A stretch of 64,000 bases of DNA. Source: a bacterium. GTDB lineage: Bacteria; Desulfobacterota; Binatia; HRBIN30; CADEER01. The stretch is from assembly GCA_019637795.1 (NCBI GenBank), contig JAHBUY010000003.1, positions 443,409 to 507,408 on the forward strand. Reading direction: 5' to 3'. Both the position numbers and the translations under genes were made by a program. Numbering within the stretch: the stretch's first letter is position 1; every line of letters begins with the position of its first letter. The notes under the pieces are model-generated. The model was not told the DNA's origin. It made no database searches and worked only from the letters and a program-made list of their open reading frames with translations. Below are positions 16,617 through 24,501 of this stretch, in pieces.

Positions 16617-17426
16617 TCACCCCTGCTTGCGCGCCAGCACCGTCACCTCGCCGCAGGTCAGCCAGGGGGCGAGGCGGACGGCGGTGGCGGCGGCGCGGCC
16701 TTTCCAGCCGGGGAGCGCGAAGAGCTGGTCGGGCGGTGTCGGGCGGAAGGGGTCGAAGGTCAGGTTGTGCCAGTCGACCGAGAAGCCGATGTTCTGCGGC
16801 GGCAGGAAGTCGTCGGGATGGGCGCCGACGACGGCGAAGCCGGCGGCGGCGAGATAGCGGCGCAGCTCGGCGAGGCTGAAGCGGTACTCGGCGAAGGCCA
16901 GCCGCCAGCCGGCGCGGCGACGGCGGCGGGTCACCCAGCGCAGCGCCGGATTGACCAGCAGGCGGCGCAGCGGGCTGTTGAACGGCACGTCGAGCACCAG
17001 CAGCCCGCCCGGCTTGAGCACGCGGCGCAGCTCGCGCAGGGCGGCGAGCGGACCGGCCTCGTCGTGCTCGACGACGCCGAGCGACAGCACGGCGTCGACG
17101 CTGTCGTCGCGCAGCGGCGCCCGCTGCGCGTCGGCGAGCGCCAGCGCGACCTCGGGCTCGGCGCGGCGGGCCAGGCCGAGCGCCTCCCGGCTGCAGTCGA
17201 GCCCGATGCTGCGAAAGCCGTGGCGCCGCAGCCAGATCACCCACTTGCCCGTACCGCAGCCGGCGTCGACGATCACCCCGTCGCGCGGCAGCTCGCGCAG
17301 CAGCAGCGGCCCGATCAGCTTGCGCTCGCATTCCTCGGTGGTGACCGCGCCGCCCTCGACCTTCCACCCCGCCTGGCTCCACTCGATGGGCGTCAGCGTC
17401 GCCGGCATGTGGATGGCGAAGCTCAC
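16617..17426 (-). CDS. SAM-dependent methyltransferase, tandem copy 1
   Basis: This 269-residue class I methyltransferase has VDAGCGTGKWVIWLRRHG, SIGLDCS, AVLSLGVVEHDEAGP and LRRVLKPGGLLVLDVPFNSP. The GTG at 17426 is chosen over the internal ATG at 17408 because it gives an N-terminus aligning without gaps to the tandem paralog (MSYKVLLWNSLSPIEW against VSFAIHMPATLTPIEW). It is separated by 280 bases from the radical SAM gene upstream, a gap that contains an inverted repeat. The pair suggests gene duplication followed by specialisation to related substrates. Confidence 0.86.
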   Translation of the reverse strand: MSFAIHMPATLTPIEWSQAGWKVEGGAVTTEECERKLIGPLLLRELPRDGVIVDAGCGTGKWVIWLRRHGFRSIGLDCSREALGLARRAEPEVALALADAQRAPLRDDSVDAVLSLGVVEHDEAGPLAALRELRRVLKPGGLLVLDVPFNSPLRRLLVNPALRWVTRRRRRAGWRLAFAEYRFSLAELRRYLAAAGFAVVGAHPDDFLPPQNIGFSVDWHNLTFDPFRPTPPDQLFALPGWKGRAAATAVRLAPWLTCGEVTVLARKQG

Positions 17427-17706
17427 GGCGGGCCGCTCCACGGGGCGCGTCGCCCCCCTGGAGCGCGCCGCGCCGGCGGAGGCGCCGGATCGGCTCGGGC
17501 GAGCTGGTCCGTGGGGACGGGGAAGGCGTGGAGGGCCGCGCTCCCGCGCGGCCGTTGCAGCGCGCGGCACGTGACGCGCATCGGGCGCGGATCGCCAGGC
17601 GCCGGCGTCGTTCGGCCGCGCCGGAGCGCGGCCCTCCAGGCCCGCCCAACCGGAAACGCCATGCCGAGCACGCGACCGTCCGCGATGGCGACGCCGGCCG
17701 CCGTGC
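17427..17706. other. 280-base intergenic gap with GC-rich inverted repeat
   Basis: There is no credible gene here. It separates the second radical SAM gene from the tandem methyltransferases within a same-strand array, and holds the inverted repeat described at 17529-17638. The long gap inside an otherwise tightly packed operon suggests an internal promoter, a transcription break, or an inserted repeat. Confidence 0.5.
17529..17638. repeat. Inverted repeat TGGAGGGCCGCGCTCC / GGAGCGCGGCCCTCCA
   Basis: The arms at 17529-17544 and 17623-17638 are perfect 16-base inverted copies separated by 78 bases. The core GCGCGGCCCTCCAG recurs at 12527-12540. This resembles dispersed extragenic palindromic repeats. 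Two intergenic sites in one window are too few to prove a family. Confidence 0.6.
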
Positions 17707-18861
17707 TCACGCCGTCTTCCGTTCGCGCTGCGGCCGCCGGTTCCAGAAATAGTTGAAGCAGTCGTTGGTGCCGAATCCCGGCTCGAACGGCTCGCCGGTG
17801 GCGAGGTGGCGCTGCCAGCGCTCCCAGATGACGGTGATCGGGCAATCGCGGCAGACGTGCGCGGCGCCGCCGGGGAGGTGGCGGTCGCGGAACAGGGCGC
17901 GCGCCTGTTGCATGCCGGGGCCGTTCCAGAGAGCGGCGAAGTCGGGGGCGCCGCCGTCGCCGGCGCTGGCGGCGATGCGGCCGACGTCGTCCTCCTCGTA
18001 GAACGTGCCGCAGCACGGGGCGACGCCGCCGTCGTTGTGCACCACGGCGTCCTGCCACGGGAAGCGGCAGCGCGCCGGCGGCGTCGGGTACCAGAAGAAG
18101 CGGTGCTCGCTGAGCGGATCCCACTCCGCGCCGACCGTCCAGCCCTTGGTGACGGCGATCTCCATCTCCAGCTCGGCGGCCATGGCGCGCGCCGTCTCGA
18201 CGTCGTCCACGTTGTGGGGGAACACGTGGAACTCCCAGACCAGCTTCGGCGCGACGGCGCCGAGCCGGCGTCTCGCGTCGCGCACCAGGCGGCAGTTGGC
18301 CAGCACCTGCTCGAGATTGCCGCGCCGCCGGTAGCCCTCGTAGGTCTCCTGGCGGGCGCCGTCGATCGAGACGCCGAGCACGTCGAGCCCCGAGGCGACC
18401 AGCCGCTCGGCGCGCGCCGCGTCGAAGGGGAAGCTGAAGTTGGTGCTGATCTGCGTCGACAGGCCGCGCCGGTGCGCCTCCTCGAGCATGGCGAAGATGT
18501 GCTTGGCGAGCAGCGGCTCGCCCCAGTTGTAGAAGTCGACCGAGAACAGCGTCGGCGCGAGCTCGTCGAGCAACCGGCGGTAGAGATCGAGCGTCATGCT
18601 CGAACGGCCGCGACCGCGCTCGCCGGCGCCGGTGAAGCAGGCCGGGCAGCGCAGGTTGCAGACGTTGGTCGCCTCGACGGTCAGGCGCAGCGGCTTGCTG
18701 CGCAGCACGGTGCGGCCGCGCGCCTCCTCCCAGCGCGAGAGGTAGAGGTTGGCGAGCTTGCGCGCCGTCAGGCGGCCGCCCGGCACCTGCGGCGGGGTGA
18801 GGAATTCGCGCAGCGAGCGCAGGCGCGGGTGCGCGACGACGCGCTGCACCAGGCCCGACAT
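17707..18861 (-). CDS. Radical SAM/SPASM protein, tandem copy 2
   Basis: This 384-residue radical SAM enzyme binds a 4Fe-4S cluster through CNLRCPAC (C-x3-C-x2-C) near residue 70. It has the GEPLL and VSIDGA motifs of the TIM barrel, then a C-terminal SPASM-type cysteine region (CCGTF, later CRDCP and NDCFNYFW) for an auxiliary cluster. It is paralogous to the gene just upstream along its whole length. The ATG at 18861 sits 2 bases past that gene's stop; a GTG at 18876 is an alternative. Enzymes of this type occur in envelope glycan loci, but the reaction is not established. No small peptide substrate gene is visible nearby. Confidence 0.87.
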   Translation of the reverse strand: MSGLVQRVVAHPRLRSLREFLTPPQVPGGRLTARKLANLYLSRWEEARGRTVLRSKPLRLTVEATNVCNLRCPACFTGAGERGRGRSSMTLDLYRRLLDELAPTLFSVDFYNWGEPLLAKHIFAMLEEAHRRGLSTQISTNFSFPFDAARAERLVASGLDVLGVSIDGARQETYEGYRRRGNLEQVLANCRLVRDARRRLGAVAPKLVWEFHVFPHNVDDVETARAMAAELEMEIAVTKGWTVGAEWDPLSEHRFFWYPTPPARCRFPWQDAVVHNDGGVAPCCGTFYEEDDVGRIAASAGDGGAPDFAALWNGPGMQQARALFRDRHLPGGAAHVCRDCPITVIWERWQRHLATGEPFEPGFGTNDCFNYFWNRRPQRERKTA

Positions 18862-18862
18862 C

Positions 18863-20131
18863 TCAACGAACGGCACGCTCGCCGTCGTCGGCGGCGGCCG
18901 CCACCGGCAGCGGCACCACCTTCGGCGAGCGCCCCTCGGGCCGCGCCGGCCGGCGCTCCCAGAAGTAGTTGGCGCAGTCGTTGGCGGTGAAGTCGGGGCG
19001 GAACGTCGCCTTGCTGCCGCCGGCGCGCGTGTGGGCCTCGAAGCGCTCCCAGTTGACGGTCACCGGACAGCCGAAGCAGACGTCCTCGCGCTCCGCCGGC
19101 GAGCCCTCGCGGCGGCGGAAGAAGCGGCGCGCGGCGGTGAAACGCTCGCCGTTCCACACCTCGCGGAAGCTCGCGGCGCCGCCGTCGCCGGGCTTCGCCG
19201 CCAGGCGGCCGCGGTCGTCCTCGCGATAGAACGTGCCGCAGCACGGCGACACGCCGCCGTCGTTGTTGACCACCGCGAACCCCCACAGGAACGGGCAGCG
19301 CCTCGGCTGCGCCTCGAGGAAGTAGCGGAACGCCCCCTCGGTGTCCCACTCCGGGCCGATCACCCAGCCCTTGTCCACCGCGATCTCCATGTCGAGCTCG
19401 GCCGCCATCTGGCGCGCCGCTTCGATGTCCCCGGTGTTGTGCGGGAAGACGTGGAACTCCCAGATCATGCGCGGCCACTGCGAGCTCAGGCGGCGCTTGG
19501 CGTCGCGCACCAGGCGGCAGTTGTGCAGCACCAGCGACAGGTCGCCCTTGACCCGGTACTGCTCGTAGGTCTCCTGGCGGGCGCCGTCGATCGACACGCC
19601 GAGCACCGTCAGCCCCGACTGCACCAGGCGCTCCGCCTTCTCGGCGTCGAACGGGATGCTGAAGTTGGTGCTGACCGTGGTCGAGATGCCGCGCTGATGC
19701 GCCTCGCCGATCATGGTGTAGATGTGCCGCGCGAGCAGCGGCTCGCCCCAGTTGTAGAACTCGAGCTCGAACAGCGTCGGCCCGAGCTCGTCGAGCAGCC
19801 GGCGGTAGAGATCGAGCGACATGTGCGAACGCGCCCGCCCCTCCTGGCCGCTGCCGGTGAAGCAGGCGGGGCATTTCAGGTTGCAGATGTTCGTCGCTTC
19901 GACCGTCAGCTTGATCGGGTTGCCGCGCAGCCGCGTGCTGCCGCGGCCGATCTGCCAGCGCACCAGGTAGAGATTGAGCAGCCGGCGCAGCGTCAGCTCG
20001 TAGCCCTGCCAGGGCGGCAGCGAGAGGAACTCGCGGGCGTCCGTGTAGGTCTCGCTGGTGACGACCCGCCGCCACCAGGGGTGGGCGATGAGCGTCGACC
20101 AGGCGCGCTGAAGGGGCTCGGGAAGCGTCAT
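18863..20131 (-). CDS. Radical SAM/SPASM protein, tandem copy 1
   Basis: This 422-residue protein has the cluster motif CNLKCPACFTGSG (around residue 82), FYNWGEPLLARH, VSIDGARQETYE and WEFHVFPHN. Its SPASM-like cysteines are in CCGTFYRED, CFGCP and NDCANYFW. It is the first gene of a minus-strand operon that continues with its paralog, two methyltransferases and an SGNH protein. Compared with the paralog it has a longer N-terminus and a short Ala-rich C-terminal extension. The function is probably radical chemistry on a sugar or lipid intermediate, an inference from neighbourhood only. Confidence 0.87.
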   Translation of the reverse strand: MTLPEPLQRAWSTLIAHPWWRRVVTSETYTDAREFLSLPPWQGYELTLRRLLNLYLVRWQIGRGSTRLRGNPIKLTVEATNICNLKCPACFTGSGQEGRARSHMSLDLYRRLLDELGPTLFELEFYNWGEPLLARHIYTMIGEAHQRGISTTVSTNFSIPFDAEKAERLVQSGLTVLGVSIDGARQETYEQYRVKGDLSLVLHNCRLVRDAKRRLSSQWPRMIWEFHVFPHNTGDIEAARQMAAELDMEIAVDKGWVIGPEWDTEGAFRYFLEAQPRRCPFLWGFAVVNNDGGVSPCCGTFYREDDRGRLAAKPGDGGAASFREVWNGERFTAARRFFRRREGSPAEREDVCFGCPVTVNWERFEAHTRAGGSKATFRPDFTANDCANYFWERRPARPEGRSPKVVPLPVAAAADDGERAVR

Positions 20132-20293
20132 GCCGTGGCCTGGGGCAGCGCGAACAGTAGCGGCCCCCTCCGCAGAGAGTCAACGCAGTTCGCGCCGGCG
20201 CCGCGACGCGGCGGCGCGCGGCCTTCGCTGTTCATTTGTGCCGCCGCATTGGCTAGCATGGCGCCTTCTGTCCCATCCACGAGGAGGTCACGA

Positions 20294-20917
20294 ATGCTGC
20301 GCACACCGCGTCCCATCGCCCTGCTGATTCCCCTGGTCGTGCTGGCCAGCGGCTGCCTCATCGAGTCGACGCTCGACGCCAAGGGCGGCGGCACCGTCAA
20401 GGCCACGTACAAGATCGCCAAGGACCAGAACCTGGATCAGCAGAAGAAGCAGTTCACCAGCGCGACGATGTCGGTGACCAAGGCCGAGCTGGACAAGGAC
20501 AACACGGTCCACATCGAAGCGGCGTACACGGACCTCGCCAAGCTCAACACGGCGCCGATGTTCAAGAACGTGGTCCTGGCGGTGACCAGCGATGCCAAAG
20601 CCGGGACCAAGACCATCACCGCCAAGCAGGTGAACCGCAACCAGGCCAAGCTGCCGCCGGCGGTCCTCGACTACTTCGGCAACGAGTTCACCTTCTCGAT
20701 CACCCTGCCCGGCGAGGTGGTCAAGACGAACGCCGACTCGACCAGCGGCAACACCGCGACCTGGAAGATGGCGTTGACCAGGATCCTGGGCGACAAGGAG
20801 ATTCCGTTCGAGGTGACGTACAAGGTCGCGGCCGACGACAAGGCCGCGGCCGACGACAAGGCGGCGGCCGGCGACAAGGGGAGCGCCGCGACGGCGGCGA
20901 CGCCGGCGAAGAAGTGA
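20294..20917 (+). CDS. LppM-like lipoprotein with Asp/Lys/Ala repeat tail
   Basis: This 207-residue lipoprotein starts at an ATG 5 bases after GAGGAGG and has lipobox LASGC (Cys20). The following domain (LIESTLDAKGGGTVKATYKIAK, shortened here to the theme of a beta-sandwich opening with an IESxLDxxGxG segment) resembles LppM-type membrane-associated domains. The tail carries three ADDKAA-like units encoded by an 18-base tandem repeat and ends TPAKK. It stands alone: divergent from the radical SAM operon (162 bases) and convergent with the glycan operon (22 bases). Its role is unknown. Confidence 0.75.
   Translation: MLRTPRPIALLIPLVVLASGCLIESTLDAKGGGTVKATYKIAKDQNLDQQKKQFTSATMSVTKAELDKDNTVHIEAAYTDLAKLNTAPMFKNVVLAVTSDAKAGTKTITAKQVNRNQAKLPPAVLDYFGNEFTFSITLPGEVVKTNADSTSGNTATWKMALTRILGDKEIPFEVTYKVAADDKAAADDKAAAGDKGSAATAATPAKK
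20828..20881 (+). repeat. 18-base tandem repeat, three copies
   Basis: The units are at 20828-20845, 20846-20863 and 20864-20881, with consensus GCGGCCGACGACAAGGCS; the third copy diverges at one or two sites and lacks the end. They encode AADDKA repeats in the LppM-like lipoprotein's tail and could expand or contract by slippage. Confidence 0.75.
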
Positions 20918-20939
20918 TCGCGCGGCTGGTCGCGGCGGC

Positions 20940-21623
20940 TCAGACGGTGCCGCGGATGCGGTAGCCGATCAGCGCCGCGACCAGCTTCAGCGTCTCCGGC
21001 ACGTGGCGCATCTTGGAGCGGCCGCGGGCGCGCACCGCGTACTCGATGCCGATCTCCTCGATGCGGTGCCCCGACAGCGCCACCAGGGCGGCGATCTCGG
21101 CGGCGTGCTCGAAGCCGTGCCGGCGCAGCCGTTCGAGCGGCACGGCGCCGCGGCGCAGCCCTTTCATCCCCGTGTAGAGGTCGGTCGTCCGCTGCCCGTA
21201 CAGGCGGTTGTAGAGGGCGGTGCAGAGGGCGTTGCCGACGCGGCGCACCAGCGGCATCGCCGCCGGCGCGCCGCCGCGGAAGCGCGAGGCGTACACCACC
21301 GCCGCCGTGTCGAGCGCCGCGACCAGCCGCGGCAGCGCCTCGGGCGGATACTCGAGGTCGGCATCGATGATCAGGATCTTCTCGCCCGAGGTGCGGCGGA
21401 TGCCGTCGCAGATCGAGCCACCGTAGCCCTCGTTGGTAGCGTGGCGAATGACGGTGACGAACGGGTAGCGCGCCAGCCGTTCCAGGGTGCCGTCGGTCGA
21501 GCCGTTGTCGACGAAGACCAGCGCCTCCCCGAGGCCCTGCCGCACGACCCGGGCGACGAGCTCGTCGACGTTGTCGGCCTCGTTGAAGACCGGCACGATG
21601 ATGTCGACCGGGCGTGGCGTCAT
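20940..21623 (-). CDS. DPM-type GT2 glycosyltransferase
   Basis: This 227-residue GT2 is of the dolichyl/polyprenyl-phosphate sugar synthase type. It has DIIVPVFNEADNV, VDNGSTDGT, NEGYGGSICDG, IIDADLEYPPE (DxD region) and the acceptor-side RSKMRHV near the C-terminus. It lacks the two C-terminal TM helices of GtrB-type proteins. The ATG at 21623 overlaps the stop of the upstream membrane-protein gene (ATGA). A natural reading is that it makes a polyprenyl-phosphate sugar used by that GT-C-like membrane protein. It is the last gene of the minus-strand operon. Confidence 0.87.
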   Translation of the reverse strand: MTPRPVDIIVPVFNEADNVDELVARVVRQGLGEALVFVDNGSTDGTLERLARYPFVTVIRHATNEGYGGSICDGIRRTSGEKILIIDADLEYPPEALPRLVAALDTAAVVYASRFRGGAPAAMPLVRRVGNALCTALYNRLYGQRTTDLYTGMKGLRRGAVPLERLRRHGFEHAAEIAALVALSGHRIEEIGIEYAVRARGRSKMRHVPETLKLVAALIGYRIRGTV

Positions 21624-23587
21624 GCGGCCCACTCCAGGATCTGGAACGGCGGCGCGTCGACCGCGACGCGATAGTGGCGGTCGATGATCGCCGCCGCCTG
21701 CGGATAGACGCGGCGGAACAGGTGTCGGGTCGACTGCGCCTCGACCAGCGTCGGGCGCACTCGCTGCAGCGCCTCGACCACCTGCGACTCCGGCAGCAGG
21801 GCGCGGGCGACGTCGTCGTCGATCAGCCCGAAGCCGATCAGGTAGAGGATGAACTCGCCCGCCGGCAGCGCCGAGTCGCGTCCGGCGAGGAGGTAGAACA
21901 GCGAGTCGGCGGTGGTGACCAGCAGCGGCGCGCCGGGACGCCGCAGCAGCGCTTCGCTGACGACGCGCGCCGCCTGGCCGCGCGGCGACGGATCGACGAT
22001 GCCGCGCAGCGGCCCGCTGTCCGGCGCGGTGCCGCCGGCGGCGCGGACGGCGACCAGGGAGCGGACGAAGGGCGACGCCAGCAGGAGGACGGTCGTCGCG
22101 CCGACGATCGCCGCCGCCCGGCGCCCGCCGGCCAACCATCGGTCGCCGAGTCCGGCGGCCAGCGGCAGAAAGGCGGGCGCCGCCATCGCGATGTGCCAGA
22201 AATCGCCGCTCGGGTAGAGAAACAGCAGGCTGATGGCGCCAAACGCCGCGAAACGGACCAGGGCGGCGGACGGGGGCGCCGCGGAGCGCAGCGCCCAGAG
22301 GCCGCCCCAGACGACCGCCGGCACGAGCAGCGCCAGGGCGCCGAACCAGATCGCATCCCAGCCGAAGCCCCCCGCCGCGATCGCGCCGCAGACCGCGACC
22401 GCCGCCAGCGCCGCGCCGCCCCATGCCGCGCCGCGCCCGCGGCGCGCCGCCGCCACCGCGGCGATCACGCCGGCGGCCGCCACCCAGGCCGGCCAGGCGG
22501 GTCGGAAGTACGGCTCGAACCACTCCAGGCGTTGTGGCAGCCCCGAGAGGGTGTCGAACGCGAACGCCCCGAGGGCGCCCTGGGCGGCAAAGTACCCGGC
22601 GTACGCGAACAGCGGCGCCGCGGCGGCCGCGGCGGTCGCGAGCACGCCGGCGGCGCCGGCGGCGCGGTCGTCGACCGGCAGGAGTCCGCGCCACTCGCGG
22701 TGCGCCGCCAGGGCGAGCAGCGCGGCGGCCGGCGCGCCGACCACCAGCGCGGTCCAAGCATCGCTGCGCGGCGCGAGGTAGGCGGCCGCGAGCACCGCGG
22801 CGACGGCGAGCGTGAGCCAGCGGATGGCGCGCCCGAGGATCCCGGCGAGCCAGGCCGGCGGCCGGCCCGCGCCCTCGCCGGGCGCGAGCAGGAGCGAGAC
22901 GGCGAGCGCCATCAGCGCGAACAGGCCACTGGTCTGCTTGAAGGATGCCGCCAGGCCGAAGCACAGGCCGGCGACCGCGCAGCGCAGCGTCAGCCGCGCC
23001 GGCAACGCCAGCGACGCCCACAGCCCCAGCAGGCACAAGGTGAGCGCGAAGTGGTTCGCGTACGGCGTGTGGAACAGCCACCACGGCGCGCCCCACATCA
23101 CGGTCGCGAGCGCCGCCGCCGCCAGCGCGACCGCCGGCGCCGCGACCTGGCGCGCGCACAGGTACACCGCGGCGATGGTCCCCAGCTTGACGACGAGCAT
23201 CGCCAGGCGCAGCCCGTAGAGCTCCGCGCCGACGAGGCGGAGCAGGACCCCGTTCAGGTAGAACAGCGACGGCCCGTAGGCGTGCGGGAAGTCGCGGTAG
23301 GGGACGGCGCCATCCAGCACCTGCCGGCTGGGCAGCAGGATCATGCCGCTGTCGGCCAACTCGAGCCCGAAGGGCAGCGACAACCTGAAGTAGGCGGCGG
23401 CGCCGACCAGGAGCAGCGCCGGCCCGCCCCAGCGCAGCAGGACGCGCGGCGCCGACCGGCGATGCGGCGCCACGGCCATGGCCGCGCCGCCGGGCACCGC
23501 GAGCGCGTGCAGGAGCGAGTTGGTCGCGATGCCCGACGGCGCGCGGCGCGCGGCCCCGGCATCGCCGCGGCGGGGCGCCCGCGTCAT
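21620..23587 (-). CDS. Multi-pass membrane protein, probable GT-C glycosyltransferase
   Basis: This 655-residue protein has about a dozen hydrophobic segments. An early loop contains ELADSGMIL and DGAVPYRDFPHAYGPSLFY, the acidic first-loop pattern of GT39/ArnT-type GT-C enzymes. These use polyprenyl-phosphate sugars on the periplasmic side. The overlap with the DPM-type GT2 downstream (4 bases) and the methyltransferase upstream (ATGA at 23587) supports a joint pathway. The ATG at 23587 is chosen for this overlap; the ATG of MAVAPHRRS is an alternative closer to the first TM. The C-terminal part (about 120 residues) is soluble and unassigned. Confidence 0.75.
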   Translation of the reverse strand: MTRAPRRGDAGAARRAPSGIATNSLLHALAVPGGAAMAVAPHRRSAPRVLLRWGGPALLLVGAAAYFRLSLPFGLELADSGMILLPSRQVLDGAVPYRDFPHAYGPSLFYLNGVLLRLVGAELYGLRLAMLVVKLGTIAAVYLCARQVAAPAVALAAAALATVMWGAPWWLFHTPYANHFALTLCLLGLWASLALPARLTLRCAVAGLCFGLAASFKQTSGLFALMALAVSLLLAPGEGAGRPPAWLAGILGRAIRWLTLAVAAVLAAAYLAPRSDAWTALVVGAPAAALLALAAHREWRGLLPVDDRAAGAAGVLATAAAAAAPLFAYAGYFAAQGALGAFAFDTLSGLPQRLEWFEPYFRPAWPAWVAAAGVIAAVAAARRGRGAAWGGAALAAVAVCGAIAAGGFGWDAIWFGALALLVPAVVWGGLWALRSAAPPSAALVRFAAFGAISLLFLYPSGDFWHIAMAAPAFLPLAAGLGDRWLAGGRRAAAIVGATTVLLLASPFVRSLVAVRAAGGTAPDSGPLRGIVDPSPRGQAARVVSEALLRRPGAPLLVTTADSLFYLLAGRDSALPAGEFILYLIGFGLIDDDVARALLPESQVVEALQRVRPTLVEAQSTRHLFRRVYPQAAAIIDRHYRVAVDAPPFQILEWAA

Positions 23588-24447
23588 CCGGGCGCTCGCG
23601 CCACGATGGTGAAACGCCAGGCGAACCAGCGGGCGATGGCACCGACCAGCGGCGCGCGGGCGATCGCGTCCTCGAGCCACAGGAGCGCCCGCATCACCCG
23701 CAGGCTGCGACCGAACGCCGAGCCGGCGTAACAGCCGGTCAGCGGGTAGGCGAGAAAATCGGAACGGCTCTCGCGCACCGTGCAGCCACCCTCTCGCAGG
23801 ACGCCGAGGATGCGGTGCTCGTGGAAGTCGCGCTTGAAGCGGATGTCGATCGGGGACTCGTACTGCACCGAGGCGCGGAAGACGATCGGATCGAGGAGCC
23901 GGTGCACCAGCGTGGTGAAGGTGGAATTGAGCGGCTCGTAGATCACCAGCAGCCCGCCCGGGACGAGGACCCGCAGTGCTTCGCGCAGGGCGGCGGCGTA
24001 GTCGATGACGTGGTGCAGGGCGCCGTCGAACACGATGCAGGCGGCGCTGGCGGTGCGAAACGGCAGCCATTCGCCGTCCGCCTGGACGCCGGCCAGCCGG
24101 GCCTGCGGCAGGGCGGCGACGGCGCGCGACACGTCGAGGCCGATCAGTGGTCGCGTCGAACGCGGCGCCCGCTCCTGGGCGTAGCGGAGGAAGTGCCCGC
24201 GCCCGCAGCCGACCTCGATCACGCTCCCCTCGGGAGCGGCGGCGATCTCCGCCAGCAGACGATCCCACTGGTGGTGGAAGACCGCGGCGCTGCCCGCCGC
24301 CGCGAAGGGGCGGTCGAGCAGGTCGACGCCGACCTCGTCCTGCCAGGCGCGCTCCAGGGCCCGGTAGCGTCGCGCCTCGTCGGCATCCGGCGCCGTCGCG
24401 TCGGGCGCCGTCCTCGCATGCTCGTGCGGCCTCAAGCGATCGTGCAT
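23584..24447 (-). CDS. Class I SAM-dependent methyltransferase
   Basis: This 287-residue protein has VIEVGCGRGHFLRYAQE as motif I, LIGLDVS, CIVFDGALHHVIDY and LRVLVPGGLLVIYEP. A hydrophobic or amphipathic C-terminal segment (LWLEDAIARAPLVGAIARWF) could associate with the membrane. It lies in a same-strand run with 4-base overlap to the membrane protein and a 54-base gap after the NTP-transferase fusion. It probably modifies a lipid-linked sugar, though the family also includes small-molecule methyltransferases. Confidence 0.82.
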   Translation of the reverse strand: MHDRLRPHEHARTAPDATAPDADEARRYRALERAWQDEVGVDLLDRPFAAAGSAAVFHHQWDRLLAEIAAAPEGSVIEVGCGRGHFLRYAQERAPRSTRPLIGLDVSRAVAALPQARLAGVQADGEWLPFRTASAACIVFDGALHHVIDYAAALREALRVLVPGGLLVIYEPLNSTFTTLVHRLLDPIVFRASVQYESPIDIRFKRDFHEHRILGVLREGGCTVRESRSDFLAYPLTGCYAGSAFGRSLRVMRALLWLEDAIARAPLVGAIARWFAWRFTIVARAPG

Positions 24448-24501
24448 ACCAGAGCCGGCGCGCCCGGGCCATCGTCGAACGGGCGGGCGGCCGAGACGCG
24501 G

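Noticed and set aside
17427..18861. RiPP system with radical SAM/SPASM enzymes and a hidden precursor peptide
   Set aside because: No short ORF with a plausible leader/core lies in the 280-base gap or at gene borders. The neighbours are glycan genes.
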